Part shown: piece by piece, positions 1 through 7,434 of the stretch
How positions within the stretch are numbered: position 1 is the stretch's first letter
Layout of the letters: each line of letters begins with the position of its first letter
Assembly: GCA_030639305.1 (NCBI GenBank)
Contig: DAOWCY010000009.1
Span: forward strand, 1 to 64,000
Length of the DNA stretch: 64,000 nt
DNA from: JAGLQA01 sp023135565
GTDB taxonomy: Bacteria > Acidobacteriota > Aminicenantia > UBA2199
Reading direction: 5' to 3'
Program-made: the position numbers and the translations under genes
Notes under the pieces: model-generated
The model's database searches: none
What the model saw: only the letters and a program-made list of their open reading frames with translations
What the model was told of the DNA's origin: nothing

Positions 1-91
1 GAAAACCCCCTTATAGATCAAAAATTTCCACTTAATTTGAGGCTCATTCAAGAATTTTTCAAAAAAATATTTTTTTATTATATAAAATTGG

Positions 92-120
92 TTGACAAAT
101 AAAAAATATTATTGTATATA
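92..120 (+). promoter_or_regulatory. sigma-70-like promoter for the membrane/coiled-coil gene
   Basis: TTGACA at 92-97 and TATATA at 115-120 are separated by 17 nt. The start codon at 158 follows an AGGAG (148-152). The region around it is very AT-rich. Confidence 0.6.
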
Positions 121-157
121 TAGTTTGGTAGCAAAAAAAATCTAATTAGGAGTGAAT

Positions 158-1132
158 ATGAAGAAAGAAAAAGGAACAAAGTTATTAGCAGCAAGGATGG
201 TCTTTGCCCTTATCGCTTTCGGTTTCACTCTTATATCCGCCTGGAACGGATTTAATTTTTACCGGGTCCTGTTTGGACTGGCAATGGCGATCCTGATAAG
301 CGCGACTTTTGAAATCGCCCGGTTCACCTGCCTTTTTCGCTACATGCACAGCGGGAAAAAGTTGGGTGCTCTCACGATTGCTCTTTACGTAATAACCGCG
401 GCAGTTTGCGCTTTCGCCTCGATTAATTCTTTCACCGCCGAAGTCATCAAGCAGAGCCGGTTGAATGATAAAGCGTTCCAGGAACAAATACACAAAATAA
501 GGCAGGCTTATTTGAAAGAAGCCGCAGGAAAATTTGAAACATATAATAGGGATATAAGATACCTTGAGAATAAGGTGGCAAAATATTCAGGCAGTAACTA
601 CTGGAAAAGAAGGTTGTCCCAGGTGACGGCAAACCACGAAAAGTTTGTCACTGAGCGTGATAAATTTCTCAATGAGAAACCGGCGTCCCCGGAAGATTGG
701 ATCAAGGTGCAGTCGGCGGTTTTGGGATTAGAGATAGAAGAGTCATCCCAAAAGAGTGAAGCGATTATATCGGTTAAGATTGCCCTGAAGGAATTGTGGG
801 GGTTGGATGAAATTACGGCTCAGAAAATCATGGGTATAATTATCACGCTGGTAGTTGAGATTTCGATTTTTATACTTGCCCTTTTGTCTACAAAAGGGAA
901 TAAGTCGACGGCTGCTCTGAATGAATTAAAGATAAACAAAGCGCGACTGGCTAAAATTCATGCCATTTTTGGGGAAAAACCGGTCAAAAGGTTTATAAAG
1001 AGCAGCATGGTTTATTTTAACAAAACGGGCAAACTTCCGCCTCCGAATCGTTTGGGGCGGGACTTGAGAAGGATCAAATTGTATCTTGAGGATTTTGACC
1101 GGGATTGCCTGAAGGAACTGTTCTTACAATGA
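158..1132 (+). CDS. membrane protein with central coiled coil (element cargo, unknown function)
   Basis: I do not recognise a named family. The protein has about three hydrophobic segments in its first 100 residues, a long charged helical region (about residues 100-210, probably coiled coil or extracytoplasmic), another membrane segment near residues 225-245, and a basic C-terminal tail. I chose ATG at 158 rather than GTG at 152 because AGGAG at 148-152 lies 5 nt before it. The gene overlaps the following HTH gene by four bases (ATGA), and an integrase follows, so it is probably cargo or a control gene of an integrated element. A sensor-like or DNA-transfer role is possible, but nothing in the sequence decides this. 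Confidence 0.7.
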   Translation: MKKEKGTKLLAARMVFALIAFGFTLISAWNGFNFYRVLFGLAMAILISATFEIARFTCLFRYMHSGKKLGALTIALYVITAAVCAFASINSFTAEVIKQSRLNDKAFQEQIHKIRQAYLKEAAGKFETYNRDIRYLENKVAKYSGSNYWKRRLSQVTANHEKFVTERDKFLNEKPASPEDWIKVQSAVLGLEIEESSQKSEAIISVKIALKELWGLDEITAQKIMGIIITLVVEISIFILALLSTKGNKSTAALNELKINKARLAKIHAIFGEKPVKRFIKSSMVYFNKTGKLPPPNRLGRDLRRIKLYLEDFDRDCLKELFLQ

Positions 1133-1449
1133 AGGTGCTGATGGAAAAAATGGAAATATTTAAGCAAAACAAGCTGCTTACAGCAGAAGAAGTAGCATCG
1201 GTTCTAAATGTCAAAACTTCAACAGTTAAAGATTGGGCTTTAAATAGAAAGATTCCGAGCTTGAAACTGATTAAAGGGAGAAAAGGAGTGGTGAGATTTA
1301 GTGGCGTGAGACTAAACCAATGGTTAGAAGAAAAAGAGAGGAATCGGGCAAACAAAAGTGATGGAATGAATTATTTCGGTGATTCTAAAAAATTGAGGAT
1401 TAATAAGAGCAAAAAAAAAGAGTTTGAAAATTTTATTGCCAGTTTGTAA
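1129..1449 (+). CDS. excisionase-like helix-turn-helix protein (MerR/Xis-type)
   Basis: This small basic protein has the layout of the excisionase/MerR-type HTH_17 domain. A LLTAEEVASVLNV helix and a STVKDWALNRKIPSLKL segment are followed by a wing ending in VRF and an LNQWL motif. Such proteins bind element ends and direct excision by tyrosine recombinases. The ATG at 1129 overlaps the stop of the preceding gene (1130-1132), so translation is probably coupled; in-frame alternatives are ATGs at 1141 and 1150. The lysine-rich C-terminal 40 residues are outside the domain. It lies 20 nt upstream of the integrase, the usual neighbour of such a protein. Confidence 0.8.
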   Translation: MKVLMEKMEIFKQNKLLTAEEVASVLNVKTSTVKDWALNRKIPSLKLIKGRKGVVRFSGVRLNQWLEEKERNRANKSDGMNYFGDSKKLRINKSKKKEFENFIASL

Positions 1450-1469
1450 TGGATATGGTATTATAAATT

Positions 1470-2543
1470 ATGGGAGTTTATAAGGATAAAAAAACAAAGA
1501 AATGGTTTATCAGTTACACTCTGAATGGGCAAAGAATTCGGAAATCTATCGGCAAAAACAAGAAGCAAGCAGTTGAAGCCTTGAATAAAATACAATATGA
1601 GATTTCAAATAACAGGTTCGGACTTGCTAAAAAGGAGAGAATAAAATTTTTCGATTTCACCAAAAAGTATCTAAAAGAGTATTCCATCCCTACTAAGAAA
1701 AGTTATAAGAATGATATTTCGAGGTTGAAAAACCTTATGCCCTATTTTGGGGATCTATACCTCGACGAAATTTCAAATTATCACTTTGAGCAGTACCGGA
1801 ATATTAGATTGAAAGAAATAGCCGCAAAAAGAAAGAACCTGGTTTCACCTACGACTGTTAATAGAGAAGGAGCTTTATTGTTAGGTGTACTGAATAAGGC
1901 TGTCAAATGGGGCTTTTTAGGACAGGTGCCTTTAAAGATCGAAATGAGGAAAGAGTTAAGAAAAGAGAATATCTTACCCATTGAAGAAATAAAAAGATTG
2001 ATCGCAAATGCGGAACCACCGCTGAGGCATATCATTTTAATTGCCATCAATACCGGTATGAGAAAGGGCGAGATATTAAATCTCGAATGGAGCCAGGTTA
2101 ATTTTGAAAATAGTTTTGTTACATTAAGGGCGCAATCGACAAAATCCGGGGAATTAAGACGTATACCTTTAAATGAGACGATGAAGAGTCTCTTCGCAAA
2201 ATTGTATCAGGGTAGGGGGGACAGCGGGTATGTATTTACCAGCCCAAAAACCGGGAAGCCGTATATCGATCTCAAAAAATCCTGGTATAGTTTGTTGAAA
2301 CGCTGCAATATAAAAGATTTCAGGTTTCATGACTTGAGACATTGTTTCGCCACCTATACACTTTTAAAGCGCCCTGATATGGTCTCTTTACAGGAAATCC
2401 TGGGGCATGCCGACATTTCCACTACCTCACGGTACACGAAAGCATTACTGGAAGGCCAACAGATGTTAGTCAACAGTTTCGAGGTTTCAGGGGAACCGGG
2501 AGAAATAATCGAATTCCCCAAAAAAAAGATCGTTTCAAAATAA
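1470..2543 (+). CDS. tyrosine recombinase/phage-type integrase
   Basis: This 357-residue protein is full length for the family. It has an N-terminal AP2-like arm-binding segment (YKDKKTKKWFISY), a SAM-like core-binding domain (about residues 55-150) and a C-terminal catalytic domain. The catalytic residues are visible: Arg in NTGMRKGEIL, His and Arg in HDLRH, His in LGHADISTTSRY and the nucleophile Tyr in that same motif. It points toward a tRNA-Arg whose 3' end is 322 bp downstream, the usual geometry for integration into a tRNA 3' end. There is no strong Shine-Dalgarno before ATG 1470. The element would extend to the left, beyond the window. Confidence 0.93.
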   Translation: MGVYKDKKTKKWFISYTLNGQRIRKSIGKNKKQAVEALNKIQYEISNNRFGLAKKERIKFFDFTKKYLKEYSIPTKKSYKNDISRLKNLMPYFGDLYLDEISNYHFEQYRNIRLKEIAAKRKNLVSPTTVNREGALLLGVLNKAVKWGFLGQVPLKIEMRKELRKENILPIEEIKRLIANAEPPLRHIILIAINTGMRKGEILNLEWSQVNFENSFVTLRAQSTKSGELRRIPLNETMKSLFAKLYQGRGDSGYVFTSPKTGKPYIDLKKSWYSLLKRCNIKDFRFHDLRHCFATYTLLKRPDMVSLQEILGHADISTTSRYTKALLEGQQMLVNSFEVSGEPGEIIEFPKKKIVSK

Positions 2544-2864
2544 AAGAAATCCGGTGAGTACCTAAAATTTCGGTAAAGGGAATCCTGTAGTTTCGGAGGA
2601 ACTGAGAAGTCGCATCAAAACACCACTGCCGGCAAACTCGATCTTGTTGTGCCGATTCTGTGTGATCTTTTTCCCCAGTACTTTTTGTTCAAAAATTTTG
2701 ACGGGGATTTTTTTTAAAAACTTAAGTATCTTAGAGAAAAAAGGGCTGGTCGAATTCCCCAAAAATAAAAATCTTAAAGAGGGAAAAGATCCTGAGTGTC
2801 AGTAATATGTCAGTAAGTGGGGTTTTGGGAATTCCGGGAGGGGCGGGAAACCGCATCAGAAGAG
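2544..2864. other. gap between integrase and tRNA with a possible integrase-tail scar
   Basis: No convincing gene is present. A short open stretch at 2746-2805 on the plus strand reads LVEFPKNKN..., close to the integrase C-terminus IEFPKKKI. The underlying DNA CGAATTCCCCAAAAA occurs at about 2510 and again at about 2752. It could be the tail of an earlier, lost integrase copy, or chance. Confidence 0.35.
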
Positions 2865-2937
2865 CGCTCCTGGCAGGATTCGAACCTGCGGCACTGGGAT
2901 TAGGAATCCCAAGCTCTATCCTCTGAGCTACAGGAGC
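2865..2937 (-). tRNA. tRNA-Arg (anticodon CCT)
   Basis: A 73-nt cloverleaf is encoded on the minus strand. The acceptor stem is GCTCCTG/CAGGAGC with discriminator G, the D-arm is GCTCAGAGGATAGAGC, the anticodon stem is TGGGA/TCCCA with loop TTCCTAA (anticodon CCT), and the T-arm contains GGTTCGAATCC. CCA is not encoded. The 3' end faces the integrase gene, so it is the likely attachment site of the element to the left. Confidence 0.95.
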
Positions 2938-3042
2938 ACTTCCTAAATCATGGTACTATAAATATCACTTTTTTACCATAATGTCAACTAACCCTAAAAT
3001 TCCCATCAAATTTTTTCGGAGGGGCTTTAAAACTGCTATTCG

Positions 3043-3345
3043 CTACCTGCAATTCAAATACATTTCAAATGCTTTTTGACCATGATCCAGGATCACTCTC
3101 AACTGTCTGGAACTCTTTTCAACACGACCCGCAACATTTATAAACCAATATCTCAACGATTTCATCCTGCGCTTAACCCATTCTAACGACAGAGCCAGCT
3201 TTTTGAGTATCTCGTTAAGATTTAACGACAATATCATCACCTGCCACCAGCAAGCATTCGCTCCAAATTTCCCGGACGGCAGTTTGCCTCCTGGTGACAG
3301 AATCGAGAAAGGAAGACAAACATGAAGATTTTTACTACCGGCTCA
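3043..3345 (-). pseudogene. C-terminal remnant of an IS1380-like transposase
   Basis: The minus-strand frame, open from about 3345 to the stop at 3043, reads LPSGKFGANACWW, then a hydrophobic LSLNLNEILKKL segment, then RMKSLRYWFINVAGR. From memory this is the typical C-terminal end of IS1380-family DDE transposases. An ATG inside the frame at 3240 gives a 65-codon ORF, but the homology continues upstream of it to an in-frame TGA. The catalytic DDE region and terminal repeats are missing, so it is a dead fragment. It sits next to a tRNA and an integrase, a common landing zone. Confidence 0.7.
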
Positions 3346-3547
3346 ATATTATCAGGTTATTAGGGGACAAAAGCCCGGTGATTATCGTTCAAAATAAATG
3401 CGATCTCCCGTACAGGAATATCCCAATTATAGAATACAATAGTAAAAAACAACCAGGGAGTTTTCGATAATAATGATTTGCTTCTTATATGGAAAGAGGA
3501 AAAATATAGACATAAACGACGAGAACTTTTATCCTTGATGAAAAAAT

Positions 3548-5233
3548 TTATTTTCCAGGTGTGTTGTGCATCCTGCCGGTGAGCGTAAACTTGTAAAATA
3601 TCGAACTGCAAGTAACCGAAAGATTGTCCGAGCTATCGAAAGTAAATGTATAACGTCCCCGTATACACCAGCCCGATTTATAATTCATGAAAAAAGTATT
3701 ATTATCTTTCCAGGCGCCTTTCGCAAAATAAGGCATGGGGCCGATTTCACTATCCGCGGTAACGGCGCGGTATATTCCATCCAATCCTACCTGGATATCC
3801 AACTCCGTCATCCTTTTCGATCCGGGATTCCTGCGGTACAGAGCATCGAAGCCCATGGAAATATAATCCATCTTTTCCGCATAAGTAAACCTTATCCGGC
3901 ATTTTCCCTCGTGGTCGAAAAACAACGTGGCGGTTTCCAAACCGAAGAGGTTTTTTTTGCCGCCTTTCGTATCGAAAAAGAAGGTTCTCCCGGAAATATC
4001 CCGGGCCCGGGCAGGTAGGTCCGGGACAGGCTGTGCCCGGGGATTCTCGATCTCCCGCAGTATCCGGGCCAGTTCCCGGTTGGCTTCCGGGTTGGCGGGC
4101 AAGGGCGACGAAGCCGCGGCTGCCGGTAGTAAAAAATCCATAAAATAAAAAGGCGGGCTATCCTTCTCACGTCTTATGGCCCCGGTAAACACCACCACCA
4201 TGTCCCGGTCCGGTATCACGAAAATAGCCTGGCCGCCCAATCCCTGTGAACTGTAATTGAAGACAGGCGAACCTTTGTCTATATACCATTGATAACCGTA
4301 GTGATAAGGAGCAAAATCCGATTTAATATAGGCTTTCGTCGAGTCCCTCAGCCAGCTTTCCGGGATAATTTGTTTTCCTTGCCACGCCCCCTTTTTCAAC
4401 AGCAGGTAACCGATTCTCGCCATATCCCGGGGTTTAAGGTACAGTTCCGAAGCGCCGTTATTGATCCCATCCTGGAAAACACCCCAGCAGGCATCGCTAA
4501 TGCCTATAGGTGTAAAGAGTTTTTCCCGGGCATATTCCAGCGCGCTTTTCCCCGTTGTTTGCTGTATAATAGCGGCAAGCATATAGGAAGACCCGCTGTT
4601 GTAATTGAAGGTTTTGCCCGGTACATTCCGCACCGGTTTATTTAGGTAATATTTCACCCCATCTTCGGCTCCCAGCAGTTTCAAAAAATCTCCTTCTCTG
4701 CCGACGCGATAGGGCCAGTCCTGCCACTCCAGGCCGTCGGTCATGGTTAATAGATGAAACAGGGTTAGTGATTTTTTCCTTTCGTCGAGATTTTCGATCT
4801 GGTTCTTGTAGGCGGGAAAAAAATCCAGCAGTAGCGGTTGTTGTATGTTTTGGATATCGCCATCTGCCACAGCCATCCCGATGAGTAGGGAAGACATACT
4901 TTTGGTGGCGGAATAATTAATGTGTTTATAATTTTTTTTGAAGGGGCTGAAATAGGCTTCCAATACCAGGAAACCGCCGCGAACGATGAGTATGCTGTGG
5001 TATTCGATCCCTTTTTTTTCAATCGCTTGAAACATAGCGATTAATTTTTCCGAATCTATGCCTTGTTCTTCCGGGGTGGAAACTTTCCAGTCCGTTGTGG
5101 GCCAATAATCGTCCCGGCTTCCGCCGCAGCCCGGGACAAAAAAGAGCAGGCACAGCAGCAGGCAGGTTAGTGCCGGGAATTTCCTAAAACTATGCCTATG
5201 GGAAATATTTCTTTCTTCCTTTATTTTTTTCAT
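3548..5233 (-). CDS. beta-lactamase-family serine hydrolase, lipoprotein
   Basis: This 561-residue protein has a positively charged N-terminus, a hydrophobic stretch and a lipobox-like VPGC, so it is probably an envelope lipoprotein. The class C beta-lactamase/esterase fold is indicated by the SxxK motif in SATKS (about residue 110) and the YxN-type motif NYNSGSSYM (about residue 212). A downstream HxG-like element is not obvious. The last ~170 residues form an extra domain with beta-rich character. Such proteins act as peptidases or esterases rather than true beta-lactamases. AAGGAGG lies 8 nt before ATG 5233. A second family member lies at 53109-55256 but has a different C-terminal domain. 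Confidence 0.85.
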   Translation of the reverse strand: MKKIKEERNISHRHSFRKFPALTCLLLCLLFFVPGCGGSRDDYWPTTDWKVSTPEEQGIDSEKLIAMFQAIEKKGIEYHSILIVRGGFLVLEAYFSPFKKNYKHINYSATKSMSSLLIGMAVADGDIQNIQQPLLLDFFPAYKNQIENLDERKKSLTLFHLLTMTDGLEWQDWPYRVGREGDFLKLLGAEDGVKYYLNKPVRNVPGKTFNYNSGSSYMLAAIIQQTTGKSALEYAREKLFTPIGISDACWGVFQDGINNGASELYLKPRDMARIGYLLLKKGAWQGKQIIPESWLRDSTKAYIKSDFAPYHYGYQWYIDKGSPVFNYSSQGLGGQAIFVIPDRDMVVVFTGAIRREKDSPPFYFMDFLLPAAAASSPLPANPEANRELARILREIENPRAQPVPDLPARARDISGRTFFFDTKGGKKNLFGLETATLFFDHEGKCRIRFTYAEKMDYISMGFDALYRRNPGSKRMTELDIQVGLDGIYRAVTADSEIGPMPYFAKGAWKDNNTFFMNYKSGWCIRGRYTFTFDSSDNLSVTCSSIFYKFTLTGRMHNTPGK

Positions 5234-5301
5234 ACGGAGCCTCCTTAATAGTCCGGGAAAAATACGTGTGGATTATTAAAATATCCCGGTCAGTTTACAG
5301 A

Positions 5302-5330
5302 TTTTTTTCAAGACTAAACTTGAAAAAAAA
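5302..5330. repeat. small CAAG...CTTG hairpin, copy 1
   Basis: A T-run, CAAG, a six-base loop and CTTG with an A-run form an 11-bp stem. Similar hairpins lie at 11091-11117 and 12102-12129. They can act as bidirectional terminators, but no downstream T-tract decides the direction here. Confidence 0.5.
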
Positions 5331-5520
5331 GCCACCTGACGGTGGGAACTCGAAATATGTACAACATGTTGTTCATTACCGCCATGTAATGGCACATGAT
5401 ACCATAAGGAGGCAGCCGGGTTTATATGGTATATCAAGAAGTTAAGGCGGTATATTATAAAATTTATCGCGTAAATTATGAAGTTTATCCCGTATATTGC
5501 TATTTTTGGAAAGAATTAGC

Positions 5521-5752
5521 CTACCATGAAATTACTCTGCCTCCGGCGGCCCCACGCGCGTGGGGTTGATTCTAAATCATAAAAAGTTTTGCCCCGTGCG
5601 CACGGGGAGGCGATAAGCCGCTTTGCGGCAGAAGCCAGCCGGGAACGTTTTTCAAAGCAGAAAAGCGTATCGCTCATGAAAAGTTTTGGGAGTCCAGAAC
5701 CCTTTTTCAAAAGGGTTTTGGCCGCCGGAGGCAAAAAGTAATTTCATGGTAG
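5521..5752. repeat. MITE-like composite repeat with ~29-bp terminal inverted repeats
   Basis: The left end CTACCATGAAATTACT, then GCCTCCGGCGGCC two bases later, is repeated inverted at the right end (5720-5752) with four bases in between. The interior carries the palindromic blocks that recur in the polysaccharide locus (CCCCGTGCGCACGGGG, a GCCGC.TTGCGGC block and an AAAAGTTTTG block). It has no coding capacity. The rest of the 5234-5844 gap has AT-rich sequence, the hairpin at 5302 and a promoter at 5770. Confidence 0.75.
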
Positions 5753-5769
5753 TACAAATTAACACAAAT

Positions 5770-5798
5770 TTTACAAAAAACAGGAAATATTGTATAAT
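5770..5798 (+). promoter_or_regulatory. sigma-70-like promoter for the secreted esterase
   Basis: TTTACA at 5770-5775 and TATAAT at 5793-5798 are separated by 17 nt. The start codon is at 5845 with AGGAG upstream. Confidence 0.7.
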
Positions 5799-5844
5799 TC
5801 CCCGATAAAGGTATTGCTAAAAAAATCAACAACAGGAGCTGGCC

Positions 5845-7317
5845 ATGAAAACAAAAAAATGCCCCCAAACCGGGACATCATGTAATATAGTATATTTAAT
5901 ATTAACTTTAATAATAGTGTTTGCAGTTTTTCCCAGCGTCGCCGCTGCTCAATCGGATATGGACAATTACGGCAAACTGATCGAATTCACAATGACCGAC
6001 AATTGGGGCGAACAGAGGAATATCCAGGTCTTTGTTCCCCATACCTACGATTACCGGGTGCCCGCTAAAGTCTTATGGTATTTTCGCGGCACAAACGGTG
6101 TTTATATCACCTGGAATATCGAATCCACCAGGCTGTATAAAACCGGTAATGAAGAAAAAGCAGTTATCGTCGCCCCCGATCTTTTTCAAAGAACCTGGTC
6201 CCGGGGCGAGGATGACATGAAAGATTATTACTTAGTCAGGGATTTAATCGACTTGTTAAGAACCCTGCGGGACGACCAGGATAGAATACTCAACTTAGAC
6301 TTAGAAAATATGTTGGCCATCGGTTTTAGCGGCGGCGCCGGTTTTGTCTATAATTTGTCGGGAAGATATCCCCTGCTCTTTAACGAAGTCCCATTCAAGA
6401 AGTATGTCGGCCAGTCAAAAATATTGGATGTCACCATCCAGCCCAACGGCACTGTCACAGGCAATAAATATGACGTCGGAGCCGTTAATAAAATGAAAAC
6501 AGCTTATGAATATTTCTCCGCGCAAAAACCCCCCTTCCAGTTGGCTGTGGGGGCCAGAGAACCGGTTATAGATGAGATGCAAAATACCACCGCTGTGCTG
6601 CTGCATATCGGCCTCGACGCCTCTCTTTATATAGTCCCCGGCTCAGGGCACAAATTTTTCATGGACTATTCCCCGGAATTTAAGAAAACCATAAAAGATT
6701 TTTTGTTTCCCATGAGGATTACCAAACCGGACGGGCAGACCACCTGGAGCAGCAGCACCGGCAGTCAACAGGAATTCCAGGTGCAGTGGAGCACAACCGA
6801 CCGGGTGAACGCCAAACCGGTAAATATCTACCTTAACTCGCTCCGGGAAAACATTTGCTTTGAAGTCGCAAGCGGAGTCGCCAATTCCGGCTCTTACATG
6901 GTGAATCCCACCGCCCTGACGGATAAGAGCGGTAAATATTTCCTGCGCATCGCAGCAGCCGACAATATGGACACAGCCTACAGCGCCGTCTTCGATATCG
7001 AAATCATTGCCGTAAATCTCGACCTGCAGGCAGCCAGGAAAGAAGAAAGGGCCTGGTTCATCGGCAGGCAGTACGGGGAAATCGCCTTATCCGCCGCCTA
7101 CGCAAAATCGGTGCCGGTGACGACACTTGTTTTCTATAGAAAAGAAGCCGGCGGCGCATACACGGCGGTAACGGAAATCCCGGCCGCGGACCTAACCGGA
7201 GGGGGTTATACTTATTTTGACAAATTCCTGCAAAGCGGCGTCTCTTACACCTATAAAGCCGCGGCATTAGACGCCGCGGGAGTCATTTTGGCCTTTTCGC
7301 CGGAAAAAAACATTTAA
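5845..7317 (+). CDS. secreted alpha/beta hydrolase (PHB-depolymerase/esterase-like)
   Basis: A signal peptide ending near VAAA is followed by an alpha/beta-hydrolase domain (about residues 35-290). The nucleophile elbow is GFSGG (about residue 160) and a probable catalytic His lies in PGSGHKFFM (about residue 270). The remaining ~200 residues are beta-rich and end in a fibronectin-III-like segment (YTYKAAALDAAG). The combination suggests an exported esterase acting on polymer or polysaccharide esters; the substrate cannot be told. It starts at ATG 5845 behind AGGAG. It heads a run of envelope and secreted genes on the plus strand. Confidence 0.8.
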   Translation: MKTKKCPQTGTSCNIVYLILTLIIVFAVFPSVAAAQSDMDNYGKLIEFTMTDNWGEQRNIQVFVPHTYDYRVPAKVLWYFRGTNGVYITWNIESTRLYKTGNEEKAVIVAPDLFQRTWSRGEDDMKDYYLVRDLIDLLRTLRDDQDRILNLDLENMLAIGFSGGAGFVYNLSGRYPLLFNEVPFKKYVGQSKILDVTIQPNGTVTGNKYDVGAVNKMKTAYEYFSAQKPPFQLAVGAREPVIDEMQNTTAVLLHIGLDASLYIVPGSGHKFFMDYSPEFKKTIKDFLFPMRITKPDGQTTWSSSTGSQQEFQVQWSTTDRVNAKPVNIYLNSLRENICFEVASGVANSGSYMVNPTALTDKSGKYFLRIAAADNMDTAYSAVFDIEIIAVNLDLQAARKEERAWFIGRQYGEIALSAAYAKSVPVTTLVFYRKEAGGAYTAVTEIPAADLTGGGYTYFDKFLQSGVSYTYKAAALDAAGVILAFSPEKNI

Positions 7318-7362
7318 CCGCATTATTTCGGGCGCGGATTAGCGAAAAAAAGCCGATAACTA

Positions 7363-7391
7363 TTGACAATAAAAGCTTTATCCTTTATAAT
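7363..7391 (+). promoter_or_regulatory. consensus sigma-70-like promoter upstream of 7435
   Basis: TTGACA at 7363-7368 and TATAAT at 7386-7391 are separated by exactly 17 nt. Both hexamers match the consensus, which predicts strong constitutive expression of the following two genes. Confidence 0.8.
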
Positions 7392-7434
7392 ATCGCCTCA
7401 AAAAGTCTAAAATTTTAAAAGGAGTAATTTTAAT

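Noticed and set aside
2612..2643. Possible partial copy of the tRNA-Arg 3' flank
   Set aside because: CGCATCA...GGCA resembles 2851-2875 at about two thirds of positions, but the match is not in the tRNA 3' core, so it does not qualify as an attachment site.
5358..5369. ACAACATGTTGT palindrome as an operator
   Set aside because: A perfect 12-mer palindrome, but there is no second copy and no regulator next to it.
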